A stretch of DNA of 64,000 nt from Mycobacterium triplex (lineage in GTDB: Bacteria > Actinomycetota > Actinomycetes > Mycobacteriales > Mycobacteriaceae), in the NCBI RefSeq assembly GCF_000689255.1, contig NZ_HG964446.1:1230484-1294483 (forward strand). Direction: 5' to 3'. The translations under genes were made by a program, and so were the position numbers. Numbering within the stretch: the stretch's first letter is position 1; every line of letters starts with the position of its first letter. Under the pieces are notes generated by a model. It was not told where the DNA came from. It worked only from the letters and a program-made list of their open reading frames with translations, and did not search any database. Shown here piece after piece: positions 35,561 through 43,926 of this stretch.

Positions 35561-37714
35561 TCATCCGTCCGTTATGGCTCCGTCTGCCAGTGCGCCCAGC
35601 ACCGGTGCCAACAACTGTGCATATTCGGTTGTGACGTGGTTGTCGTCGCGGAACACCAGGGTGTTACCGACGATCATCGGGCAGCGTTCGGAGGTGCAGA
35701 ACAGGTCGGTGATGTCGGCGTAGTGACCGCCGTTGCCGGTGGTCGCGGCCCGCTCGGCGGAGATACCCACGTCGTTGACCGCGACCGAACGGCTTGGCGC
35801 GCAGGCGGTGGCGTCGTCCAGATGCCCGGATAGGCAGGTGGGCACCGGCGATTGCGGATCCGGCGCGGGGCCGAGGACCAGGACCGTCGCGCCGGTGCGA
35901 CGCAGTTGTGCGACGGTGCGCCCCAGCGTCTCGATCCACGCCGGGTCGTAGGACACGAAGCCGAAGTCACCGCCGTAGCGCCGGCTCATGTCCAGCACCA
36001 CCAGCCGCGGGTGTTCGGCCGCCACCCGGGCCAGGACCTGGGTACGCCACTGTTCGCATTCGGTGTACTCGCGGCCCAGATACGGGCTGTCGATGGGCAG
36101 GTCCTGAATCGGGCAGGTCACCTTCGCCATCGTCTCCAGCCGCCAGTGCCGCTGCTCGGCAACCTGCTGGAAGGCCGGGTTCCACATCGCCGCGTGCGAG
36201 TCGCCGATCAGCGCGACCGTTGTCGCAGAGCCGACGTCGCCGGCCGCGCACTCGCTTTGCCCGATGTCGCGCCAGGATCGCACGCAGCCGTTGACGAAGA
36301 CGGCGGCCTTGTCGGCCGGCGCCTGGGCCAGCGGCGGGTCCAGGTTGGACGGCACGGCCCGCAGGCCCGCCGCCGCCGCGACCGCGTCACGCACCTGCGC
36401 CAGGGCCGCCTCGACGGCCGTCTGCTGCGGAGCGGCGGCGGGCAGCGCCATGATGGTGGCCTTCGCCGCGGCCGGACCGTGGCCGACCGGAACCGGTATC
36501 ACCGTCAGCAACAGCACGCACGCGGATGCGGTGGCGACACTGGCGATCCCGGCCGCCACCAGGCTGGCCTTGGCCGACCGGCGCAGGGCAGCGGCGAAGC
36601 GGCCGGGATTCTCCACCAGATGGAACGTGATCACCGCGAGCCCGGCCGAGACGGCCGTCGCGGCCAGTCGGGCGGGCAGGCCGGCTTCGCCCAGCAGTCG
36701 CGGCATCAGCAACAGCACCGGCCAATGCCAGAGGTACCACGAGTACGACACCCGCCCGATCGCGCGCATCGCCGGCCGGCACAGCAGCCGGCCGACCCCC
36801 AGGCTGCGGGTGACGCAGCCGCCGCCGATCACCAGCGCGGTGCCCAGCACCGGCAGCAGCGCCGCCGTGCCGGGGTAGGGCGTGGCGGGGCCCAGCTGCG
36901 TGCAGGTGAGTCCGATCAGCGCCAGGCCGCCCCACCCGGCGATCGCCGCGGGCAGCAGCGGCAGCCGACGCCAGTGCGCGATCGACAGCGCGACCAGCCC
37001 GCCCACGGCCAGCTCCCAGGCGCGGGTGGGCAACGAGAAGAACGCCCACGGCGGCGAGCTGCGCGTCCACAGCACGGCCGCGGTCAGCGAGGCCGCGGCG
37101 ACCAACGCCAGCACCACCGCGTACGGCCGCGCCCGGGCCACCCCGTCGCGCCGGATGCGTCCCACAATCCACGCGGTACCGATGATCAACACCGGCCACA
37201 CCAGGTAGAACTGCTCCTCGACGCCGAGGGACCAGTAGTGTTGAAACGGCGAGGGCGCCTGCGCGTTGAGGTAGTCGGTGCCTTGCTGGGCGAACCGGTA
37301 GTTGCCGACATACAGCGCGCTGGCGATGCCGTCGAGGAACACGCTTCGGGCCTGCAACGGCGGCAGCACCGCGGCCGCCGCGACGGCGGTGACGACGGCG
37401 ACCGTGGCCGCGGCCGGCAACAGCCGACGGGCCCGGGCTCCGTAAAAACGGCCCAGCGCAACGCTTTTCGTGGTGCTGACCTCGCGCCACAGCAGGCCGG
37501 TGATCAGGAAGCCGGAGATGACGAAGAAGACGTCCACGCCGATGAAGCCGCCGGCGGTCCCGGGGATGCCCGCGTGGTAGAGCACGACGGCGATTACCGC
37601 CACGGCCCGCAGGCCCTCGATGTCGGGGCGGAATCCGCGTCGCTGAATTTGTCGGGTGGGGCTATCGCCCGCTGGTGAGGGCGGGCTGTACGCGGTTTCC
37701 TGCCGGACTGCCAT
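35561..37714 (-). CDS. OafA/YrhL-type acyltransferase-3 fused to SGNH domain
   Basis: A 717-residue membrane protein. RRGFRPDIEGLRAVAVIAVV and LYHAGIP (catalytic His) open an AT3 domain of ten helices with GGFIGVDVFFVISGFLITG; the SGNH domain begins near residue 470 and has VALIGDSHAAMWN (Ser) and DDNHVTTEYAQLL (Asp-x2-His). Such proteins O-acetylate or succinylate envelope sugars. No equivalent sits at this place in M. tuberculosis as I recall it. The ATG at 37714 follows GAGG closely; a longer frame reaches 37780 inside the esterase gene. It follows the esterase gene by 20 bp. Confidence 0.88.
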   Translation of the reverse strand: MAVRQETAYSPPSPAGDSPTRQIQRRGFRPDIEGLRAVAVIAVVLYHAGIPGTAGGFIGVDVFFVISGFLITGLLWREVSTTKSVALGRFYGARARRLLPAAATVAVVTAVAAAAVLPPLQARSVFLDGIASALYVGNYRFAQQGTDYLNAQAPSPFQHYWSLGVEEQFYLVWPVLIIGTAWIVGRIRRDGVARARPYAVVLALVAAASLTAAVLWTRSSPPWAFFSLPTRAWELAVGGLVALSIAHWRRLPLLPAAIAGWGGLALIGLTCTQLGPATPYPGTAALLPVLGTALVIGGGCVTRSLGVGRLLCRPAMRAIGRVSYSWYLWHWPVLLLMPRLLGEAGLPARLAATAVSAGLAVITFHLVENPGRFAAALRRSAKASLVAAGIASVATASACVLLLTVIPVPVGHGPAAAKATIMALPAAAPQQTAVEAALAQVRDAVAAAAGLRAVPSNLDPPLAQAPADKAAVFVNGCVRSWRDIGQSECAAGDVGSATTVALIGDSHAAMWNPAFQQVAEQRHWRLETMAKVTCPIQDLPIDSPYLGREYTECEQWRTQVLARVAAEHPRLVVLDMSRRYGGDFGFVSYDPAWIETLGRTVAQLRRTGATVLVLGPAPDPQSPVPTCLSGHLDDATACAPSRSVAVNDVGISAERAATTGNGGHYADITDLFCTSERCPMIVGNTLVFRDDNHVTTEYAQLLAPVLGALADGAITDG

Positions 37715-37734
37715 GCCTCTTTCGGGATGCCTCG

Positions 37735-38610
37735 CTAGGTCGCCAGCCAGGAAAGCTCGCCGGGTAATTGCAAACGCCACCAGGTGATGTCGTGTCCGCC
37801 GACCGTGAAGCTTACCGCCGGCGGCGTGCTGAGCTGGCTAACGAATTGGCGTGTCGCCGGATAGAAACGGTCGAATGTCCCGCAGTCCACCCGCAGCGGG
37901 ATCTGCGACAACGCCGGCAGCCCCATCACGCTGTTCGTCCTCCAGTCCTCTTCGCTGTCAAACGCTTTGGGCGCGCAATCGGCGTACGAGGTGTACAGCG
38001 CCGGGCTGATGGCGCAGATCCCCGCGGTCCGCGCCGGCCCCAGCTTGGCGCCCAGGCGCAGCGCCCCGTACCCGCCCATGGACCAGCCCATGAAGCCCAC
38101 CCGGGAGGTATCCAGACCCATCGTGCCCAGCATCGGCAACAGCTCATCGAGAACCATCGCCCCGGAGTCGCTGCCGTCGACCCGTTTGTGCCAATAGGAA
38201 TCGGATCCGCCGTCGACGCCCACGACGGCGATCGGCGGCTTGCCCTCCTTGACCAACCGCGCCAGGGCGTCCGGCACGCCACAATCCAGCATCATGTTCG
38301 CGTCGCCGTCCTTGCCGTGCAGCGCGATCACCGGGCGCAGCAGCCCGCTCTGCGAGGTCTGTCCGGGCGGCAGGGCGATCACCCAGTTGGTCTTGACGCC
38401 GCCGCGCGCCTTGGAGATGAACGAACCCGTCAGCTTGGTGGGCAGGTTGCTGCTCGCGGTCGACGGTTCGAACGGGGCGGGCAGCGGCGCCGCTTGCGGT
38501 TCGAGCGGATCCAGCCAGGCGCTCAAAGCCCACGCGCCCGCGGCCGCAACGCTGGCACTGGCGCCCATTCGCAGCACCGCGCGGCGGTTCAGATCAGGCA
38601 CGAGCGTCAT
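37735..38610 (-). CDS. Secreted alpha/beta hydrolase, esterase-D type (Rv0519c-like)
   Basis: A 291-residue protein with a Tat-like N-terminus NRRAVLRMGASASVAAAGAW and then an esterase domain. GFMGWSMGGYGALRLG has the nucleophile Ser in G-x-S-x-G, VDCGTFDRF supplies the Asp and VGGHDITWW the His. The fold is that of mycolyltransferase/esterase D proteins. The substrate is unknown; location outside the membrane and co-transcription with the fused acyltransferase suggest envelope acyl-group trimming. Confidence 0.85.
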   Translation of the reverse strand: MTLVPDLNRRAVLRMGASASVAAAGAWALSAWLDPLEPQAAPLPAPFEPSTASSNLPTKLTGSFISKARGGVKTNWVIALPPGQTSQSGLLRPVIALHGKDGDANMMLDCGVPDALARLVKEGKPPIAVVGVDGGSDSYWHKRVDGSDSGAMVLDELLPMLGTMGLDTSRVGFMGWSMGGYGALRLGAKLGPARTAGICAISPALYTSYADCAPKAFDSEEDWRTNSVMGLPALSQIPLRVDCGTFDRFYPATRQFVSQLSTPPAVSFTVGGHDITWWRLQLPGELSWLAT

Positions 38611-38807
38611 AATGCCGCGCCCACTGGGCTTTTCCGACCCTGTCGTGGAGTTTGCAAGGGCATTGTGACGCGGCAGTCATCGAGTAGTGACGTGCGGCAG
38701 GCGACGGCGCGGCGGATTGAATCTGGCAGGTTTCAACCCTCGTGCGCCGCGCCGGGCTCCGCGACGCTGGAACTTCGGTGCATGGCTTCGAAGCGGAAGA
38801 GGATTGG

Positions 38808-39953
38808 ATGAGCCTGGCATTTCACTGGTTTTTGCCGACGTACGGGGATTCGCGCAATCTCGTCGCCGGTGGGCACGGCACGTCGATGCACGGCGACCGG
38901 CCCGCGACTTTGCGCTATCTGCACCAGATTTGCGCCGCTGCCGAGGACAACGGGTTTGAGGCGGTGCTCACACCGACCGGATTGTGGTGTGAGGACGCCT
39001 GGTTGACGACGGCGATGCTGATCGAGCGCACCGAGACGCTGAAGTTCCTGGTCGCATTCCGTCCGGGGTTGCTCAGCCCCACCCTGGCCGCGCAGATGGC
39101 CGGCACCTTCCAGCGGCACTCGCAAGGACGGCTGCTGCTCAACGTCGTGACCGGCGGCGAACCGCACGAACAACAGGCCTATGGCGACTACCTGGACAAG
39201 CAGGCGCGCTACACGCGTACCGCGGAGTTCCTGGACGTGGTGCGCCGGCTGTGGACGTCGAAAGAACCGGTGAGCTTCGCCGGTGAACACATCCGCGTCG
39301 ACGGCGCACAACTGAACAACCCGCCCGATCCGATTCCCGCGGTGTTCTTCGGCGGCTCGTCGGGATCGGCGGGGCCCGTTGCCGCCAAGTACTCCGACGT
39401 CTACCTCACCTGGGGTGAACCGCTGACGGCCGTCGCCGAGAAATTGGACTGGATTCGCGGGCTGGCCGTCGAGGCCGGCCGGACCCTGCAATTCGGGTTG
39501 CGCATCCACGTGATCAGCCGCCCGACCGCCGAGCAAGCCTGGGCCGAAGCCGACCGGCTGCTGGAGGCGATCGACCCGGCAGACATCGAGCGAGTACAGG
39601 CCAGCCTGGCCCGCAGCGAATCCGAGGGACAGCGCCGGATGCTGAAGTTGCACGGCGGCAACAGCAATCGGCTGCTGATCGCCCCCAACCTGTGGGCCGG
39701 CGTCGGCCTGGTGCGCGGCGGCGCGGGCACCGCGCTGGTCGGGTCGCACGAGGAGGTCGCGCAGCGGTTGACCGAATATGCAGACCTGGGCATCGACCAC
39801 TTCATCCTGTCGGGCTACCCGCACCTGGAAGAGGCGTACTGGTTCGGCGAGGGCGTGCTGCCACTGCTGGAGCGCCGTGGCGTGTGGAAACACCCCAACC
39901 GCAAGTCCCAGCCGGCCTCGTCGACGCCGTTCGCGGCCGCGTCGGCGCAGTAG
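38808..39953 (+). CDS. ssuD: FMNH2-dependent alkanesulfonate monooxygenase-like protein
   Basis: A 381-residue luciferase-like monooxygenase closest to SsuD, which releases sulfite from alkanesulfonates. SLAFHWFLPTYGDSRN, CEDAWLTTAMLIERT, FLVAFRPGLLSPTLAAQMA and NVVTGGEPHEQQAYGD are hallmarks of the family. AGAGGA is five bases before the ATG. It is followed two bases later by an MFS transporter. No ssuABC transporter genes are near. The pair is absent at this site in M. tuberculosis, so it may be an insertion. Confidence 0.9.
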   Translation: MSLAFHWFLPTYGDSRNLVAGGHGTSMHGDRPATLRYLHQICAAAEDNGFEAVLTPTGLWCEDAWLTTAMLIERTETLKFLVAFRPGLLSPTLAAQMAGTFQRHSQGRLLLNVVTGGEPHEQQAYGDYLDKQARYTRTAEFLDVVRRLWTSKEPVSFAGEHIRVDGAQLNNPPDPIPAVFFGGSSGSAGPVAAKYSDVYLTWGEPLTAVAEKLDWIRGLAVEAGRTLQFGLRIHVISRPTAEQAWAEADRLLEAIDPADIERVQASLARSESEGQRRMLKLHGGNSNRLLIAPNLWAGVGLVRGGAGTALVGSHEEVAQRLTEYADLGIDHFILSGYPHLEEAYWFGEGVLPLLERRGVWKHPNRKSQPASSTPFAAASAQ

Positions 39954-39955
39954 CC

Positions 39956-41290
39956 ATGGCGACGACGCTGCCCGCCCTCGCCCCGGCGGACACCCTCGAC
40001 GAATCCGACGGCGACCGGCGCCGGCGGCTGCGCACCGTCGTCGCGGCGAGTCTGCTCGGCACCACCGTCGAGTGGTACGACTTCTTCCTCTACGCCACCG
40101 CCGCCGGGCTGGTGTTCGGCAGGCTGTTCTTTCCCAACGCCAGCTCGCTGGTGGGCACGCTGCTCGCGTTCGCGACGTTCGCCGTGGGCTTTGTCATGCG
40201 GCCCGTCGGCGGCCTGGTGTTCGGCCACATCGGGGACCGGATCGGGCGCAAGCGCAGCCTGGCGCTCACGATGCTGATCATGGGTGGCGCGACGGCGCTG
40301 ATCGGCGCGCTGCCGACCGCCGCCGCGATCGGGGTGTGGGCGCCGATCCTGCTGCTGGTGCTGCGGGTGCTGCAGGGTTTCGCGCTCGGCGGCGAGTGGG
40401 GCGGCGCGGTGCTGCTGGCCGTCGAACACAGCCCCGGCGACCGGCGCGGCCGGTTCGGGGCGATCCCGCAAGTCGGGCTGGCGCTGGGCCTGGCGCTGGG
40501 GACCGGCATCTTCGCGCTGCTGCAGGTCGAGTTGGGTTCGGCGGAGTTCCTCGCCTACGGCTGGCGCATCGCCTTCCTGCTGAGCCTGGTGCTGGTCGTG
40601 GTCGGCGTCCTGGTGCGGTGGCGAGTCGACGAGACACCGGCCTTTCAAGAGCTGCGCGACCTCGAAGCGGCATCCACCGTGCCGATCCGCGAAATTTTCC
40701 GCGGCGCCCGCTCCAGGCGAAACACCTTGCTGGGACTGCTGTCTCGCTGGGCCGAGGGCTCGGCGTTCAACACCTGGGGCGTGTTCGCGATCAGCTATGC
40801 CACCGGGGCGCTGGGCTTCCACAAGGTGCCCGTTCTGGTCGTGGTCACCATCGCCGCGCTGGTGATGGCGGTGCTGCTGCCCGTGTCGGGAGCGCTGACC
40901 GACCGGTACGGCGCCCGGCGGGTGTACCTGGCGGGGGTGGCGTGCTACGGACTCGCGGCGTTCCCCGCGTTCGCCTTGTTCGGCACCAGGAACCTGGTTC
41001 TGTTCGGGCTGGCGATGGTCGTCGTGTTCGGCGTCGTGCACGCACTGTTCTACGGCGCGCAGGGCACGCTGTTCTCGTCGCTGTATCCGACCCAGACCCG
41101 GTACACCGGTCTGTCGTTCGTCTACCAGTTCTCGGGCATCTATGCCTCCGGAGTGACGCCGATGATCCTGACCGCGCTGATCGCGGCGGCCGGCGGCGCG
41201 CCATGGCTGGCGTGCGCGTATTTGGTTGCGACGGCGGTGATTAGCGTGATCGCCACGGCGTTGATCCGGGAGCGGGACCTGTACCTCTAA
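39956..41290 (+). CDS. MFS transporter, metabolite:H+ symporter type
   Basis: A 444-residue transporter of twelve helices. TTVEWYDFFLYATAAGLVFG in the first helix, FVMRPVGGLVFGHIGDRIGRK (the MFS loop motif) and LRVLQGFALGGEWGGAVLL identify the MHS family, which includes ShiA and ProP. The substrate is not evident; with ssuD two bases upstream, an organosulfur compound is possible but unproven. Confidence 0.9.
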   Translation: MATTLPALAPADTLDESDGDRRRRLRTVVAASLLGTTVEWYDFFLYATAAGLVFGRLFFPNASSLVGTLLAFATFAVGFVMRPVGGLVFGHIGDRIGRKRSLALTMLIMGGATALIGALPTAAAIGVWAPILLLVLRVLQGFALGGEWGGAVLLAVEHSPGDRRGRFGAIPQVGLALGLALGTGIFALLQVELGSAEFLAYGWRIAFLLSLVLVVVGVLVRWRVDETPAFQELRDLEAASTVPIREIFRGARSRRNTLLGLLSRWAEGSAFNTWGVFAISYATGALGFHKVPVLVVVTIAALVMAVLLPVSGALTDRYGARRVYLAGVACYGLAAFPAFALFGTRNLVLFGLAMVVVFGVVHALFYGAQGTLFSSLYPTQTRYTGLSFVYQFSGIYASGVTPMILTALIAAAGGAPWLACAYLVATAVISVIATALIRERDLYL

Positions 41291-41307
41291 GCCACGTCAC
41301 AGCCCAT

Positions 41308-41363
41308 CGAGCGTGAAGTTAGCTTCACGCTCGGTCGCGAGGGTGAAATCAACTTCACGCTGG
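41308..41363. repeat. Interspersed palindromic element, copy 3, tandem
   Basis: CGAGCGTGAAG-TTAG-CTTCACGCTCG (41308-41333) is a perfect 11-bp hairpin. A degenerate second copy starts exactly 30 bp later (CGAGGGTGAAATCAACTTCACGCTGG). It follows the MFS gene and ends just before the surviving part of a methyltransferase pseudogene. Confidence 0.65.
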
Positions 41364-41394
41364 GCACGACGAAGCCGAACACACCGACGGGCGG

Positions 41395-42075
41395 ATTCCG
41401 TGGGATATCGGAGGCCCGCAGCCGGTCGTCCGGCAGTTGGTCGCCGACGGCGCGATCAACGGGGAGGTGCTCGACCCGGGCACTGGGCCGGTTGTCACGC
41501 GATTCACTTTGCGTCCCACGGCTATTCGGTCACCGGCAGCGACGGTTCACCCACCGCAATCGAGCGGGCCAAGCGCAACGCCGAGCGAGCCGGGGTGCAG
41601 GGTGGATTTCCAGGTGGCCGACACCACCAAACTGGAAGGGTTCGAGGGCCGGTTCGACACCTTCGTGGACAGTGTTTTCTACCATGTGTTTCTCAACGAC
41701 GAGGCCATCCAGACGCGGTACGCGCAGGCGCTGCACCCCGTGCGACCAGACCCGGGGCGCGGCCGTACATGTTCGAGTTCAGCCCGCACAACGTCAACGG
41801 CCTGCAGTGGACCGCGATACCCGCCGACAACCTCGAGCGAGTACTGGGTGCCGGCGGATGGCGCATCGATTACCTCGGTGTCGCCACCTACCCGGGGGCG
41901 GCTTCTCCAGGAGACATTCGAGGCCATGAAGACGATGGCAGCCGAGGGACAGGATGAGATCCTGCGCCGAATGACGCCGTTGGTGCATCGGCTCGGCGTC
42001 ATCGACCCGCCTCTTCCGGGTGGTGCACCGGCCGCCGATGTGTTGTGGTATCTCCAACACGACCCGGGGGCACGC
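41395..42075 (+). pseudogene. Frameshifted SAM-dependent methyltransferase (Rv0520/Rv0521-like)
   Basis: Methyltransferase segments lie in two alternating frames. IPWDIGGPQPVVRQLVADGA and EVLDPGTGP (41395 on) are followed in another frame by HAIHFASHGYSVTGSDGSP, then DFQVADTTKLEGFEGRFDTF, then MFEFSPHNVNGLQWTAIPAD, then ETFEAMKTMAAEG and a C-terminal block ending near 42065. At least four frame changes are needed, near 41490, 41600, 41745 and 41905. The first 15-20 residues of a normal protein and its start are missing, replaced by the palindromic repeat. The last segment stays open in frame into gabP. M. tuberculosis also has this gene in pieces. Confidence 0.8.
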
Positions 42076-42090
42076 TGGGAGGCCCAAGAC

Positions 42091-43449
42091 ATGGAAGCCG
42101 TGAGTAGTCCGCCGGAGTTGCGCCAAGGGCTTTCGCAGCGACAGCTCAGCATGATTGCGCTCGGCGGTGTGATCGGCGCCGGGTTGTTCGTCGGGTCGGG
42201 CGTGGTGATCCGCGACACCGGACCGGCCGCGTTCCTGACCTACGCGCTGTGCGGCGTGCTGATCGTCCTGGTGATGCGGATGCTGGGCGAGATGGCCGCC
42301 GCCAATCCGTCGACCGGGTCGTTCGCCGACTACGCGGCCAAGGCGCTGGGCGGCTGGGCCGGGTTTTCGGTGGGCTGGCTGTATTGGTACTTCTGGGTGA
42401 TCGTCGTCGGCTTCGAGGCGGTCGCCGGCGGCAAGGTCCTCAATTACTGGTTTCAGGCGCCGCTGTGGTTGCTGTCGCTGTGCCTGATGCTACTGATGAC
42501 CGCGACCAACCTGTTCTCAGTCAGCTCGTTTGGCGAGTTCGAATTCTGGTTCGCCGGAATCAAAGTCGCGACGATCATCGTCTTCCTCGGCATCGGCGCG
42601 GTATTCGTGCTCGGCCTGTGGCCGGGTCACCACGGCGGGTTCGCCAACCTGACCGCACACGGCGGGTTCCTCCCGAAGGGCATCGCGGCGGTGTTCGCCG
42701 CGATCGTGGTGGTGATCTTCTCGATGGTGGGCGCCGAGATCGTCACGATCGCCGCGGCCGAGAGCCGCGAGCCGGCGCTGGCGGTCCAGCGCGCGACGCG
42801 ATCGGTGGTCGCGCGCATCTCGATCTTCTTCGTCGGTTCGGTGTTCTTGCTCGTGGTGATCCTGCCGTGGGATTCCGTCGAGGTCGGCACGTCGCCGTAT
42901 GTCGCGGCGTTCAGGCAGATGGGCCTGGCCGGTGCGGATCAGGTGATGAACGCGGTGGTGCTCACCGCGGTGCTGTCGTCGTTGAACTCGGGCCTGTACA
43001 CGGCGTCGCGCATGCTGTTCGTGCTCGCCGCCCGAAACCACGCGCCGATGCGGCTGGTCAAACTCAGCGGGCGCGGAGTGCCGCACATCGCCATCTTGTT
43101 CTCCTCGGCGATCGGCTTTCTGTGCGTGATCATGTCGTGGCTGGCGCCGCGCACGGTGTTTCTGTTCCTGCTCAACTCCTCGGGCGCGATCATCCTGTTC
43201 GTCTACTGGCTGATCGCGCTGTCGCAGATCATCCTGCGCCGCCGCACACCCGCCGATCAGCTGCCGTTGAAGATGTGGTTTTTCCCGGTGCTGTCGATTC
43301 TCACGCTGGCCGGCATCACCGCTGTGCTGGTGCAGATGGCGTTCGACCATGCGGCGCGCAGCCAGCTGTGGCTGTCGCTGTTGTCGTGGGCGGTGGTGCT
43401 GGCGATCTACGCCGTCACCCGCGCCCGGGGCGCTAGTCCGTCTTGCTGA
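42091..43449 (+). CDS. gabP: GABA/amino-acid permease (APC superfamily)
   Basis: A 452-residue permease with twelve helices. GLSQRQLSMIALGGVIGAGLF and VGSGVVIRDTGPAAFLTYAL are the APC N-terminal signatures, and FSMVGAEIVTIAAAESREP the conserved middle motif. It imports gamma-aminobutyrate or related amino acids. GGGAGG lies eight bases before the ATG at 42091, which excludes the longer open frame coming from the pseudogene. It overlaps the convergent nitroreductase-like gene by 17 bp. Confidence 0.92.
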   Translation: MEAVSSPPELRQGLSQRQLSMIALGGVIGAGLFVGSGVVIRDTGPAAFLTYALCGVLIVLVMRMLGEMAAANPSTGSFADYAAKALGGWAGFSVGWLYWYFWVIVVGFEAVAGGKVLNYWFQAPLWLLSLCLMLLMTATNLFSVSSFGEFEFWFAGIKVATIIVFLGIGAVFVLGLWPGHHGGFANLTAHGGFLPKGIAAVFAAIVVVIFSMVGAEIVTIAAAESREPALAVQRATRSVVARISIFFVGSVFLLVVILPWDSVEVGTSPYVAAFRQMGLAGADQVMNAVVLTAVLSSLNSGLYTASRMLFVLAARNHAPMRLVKLSGRGVPHIAILFSSAIGFLCVIMSWLAPRTVFLFLLNSSGAIILFVYWLIALSQIILRRRTPADQLPLKMWFFPVLSILTLAGITAVLVQMAFDHAARSQLWLSLLSWAVVLAIYAVTRARGASPSC

Positions 43450-43828
43450 ACAGCACGGCCTGCTCGAACGGTAGCCGCCCGAACACCCGCCGCGTCCCGC
43501 CGTTCACGTGCTCGGCGGCCTCGTCGCGGGTGACCACCTGCGGGTTGGTGATGCCGAAGGTCTTGCCGTGGCGGCGCATCTTCCCGCCGCCGGCCGCCTT
43601 GAGGTTTTTCAGCCAGTCGCGGTCCGGGCCGTAGGTGAGCAGCACCGCAATGCCGGGCTTGCCGTCGACGGTGGCGTCGAAGGCGCTCACCGGAGTGCGG
43701 AACTCCTTGCCGGACTTGCGCCCGGTGTGCTCGATGATGGCGAACGACGGGGCCCAGCCGGCCCACAGCTTCTGAATCGGGTTGGTGACGTGTCGGTTGA
43801 AGCGAGCAAGCCCTTGAGGAAGTTGCAT
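43433..43828 (-). CDS. Deazaflavin-dependent nitroreductase-family protein (Rv0523c-like)
   Basis: A 131-residue split-barrel protein of the DDN/F420-dependent oxidoreductase family. [19 protein letters not shown] and [20 protein letters not shown] are the F420-binding signatures. The substrate is unknown; the M. tuberculosis Ddn relative reduces quinones and nitroimidazoles. The ATG at 43828 matches the known start; the frame extends to 43918 without a site. Confidence 0.87.
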   Translation of the reverse strand: MQLPQGLARFNRHVTNPIQKLWAGWAPSFAIIEHTGRKSGKEFRTPVSAFDATVDGKPGIAVLLTYGPDRDWLKNLKAAGGGKMRRHGKTFGITNPQVVTRDEAAEHVNGGTRRVFGRLPFEQAVLFSKTD

Positions 43829-43926
43829 GCCTTCATCCAACCCGTGATGCACCGCCTCCTCAACCCGCCGCCGAACTCTTACACCCTGTAGTTGATCGCT
43901 GTTCGCAGGCTGGGACACTGGTGGTC

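Noticed and set aside
35852..37678. 608-codon plus-strand frame
   Set aside because: Antisense shadow of the fused acyltransferase gene; no domain or start site.
41437..43449. One 670-codon open frame read as a single methyltransferase-permease fusion
   Set aside because: The first part is a frameshifted pseudogene whose last piece happens to be in frame with gabP; gabP has its own ribosome-binding site and ATG at 42091.
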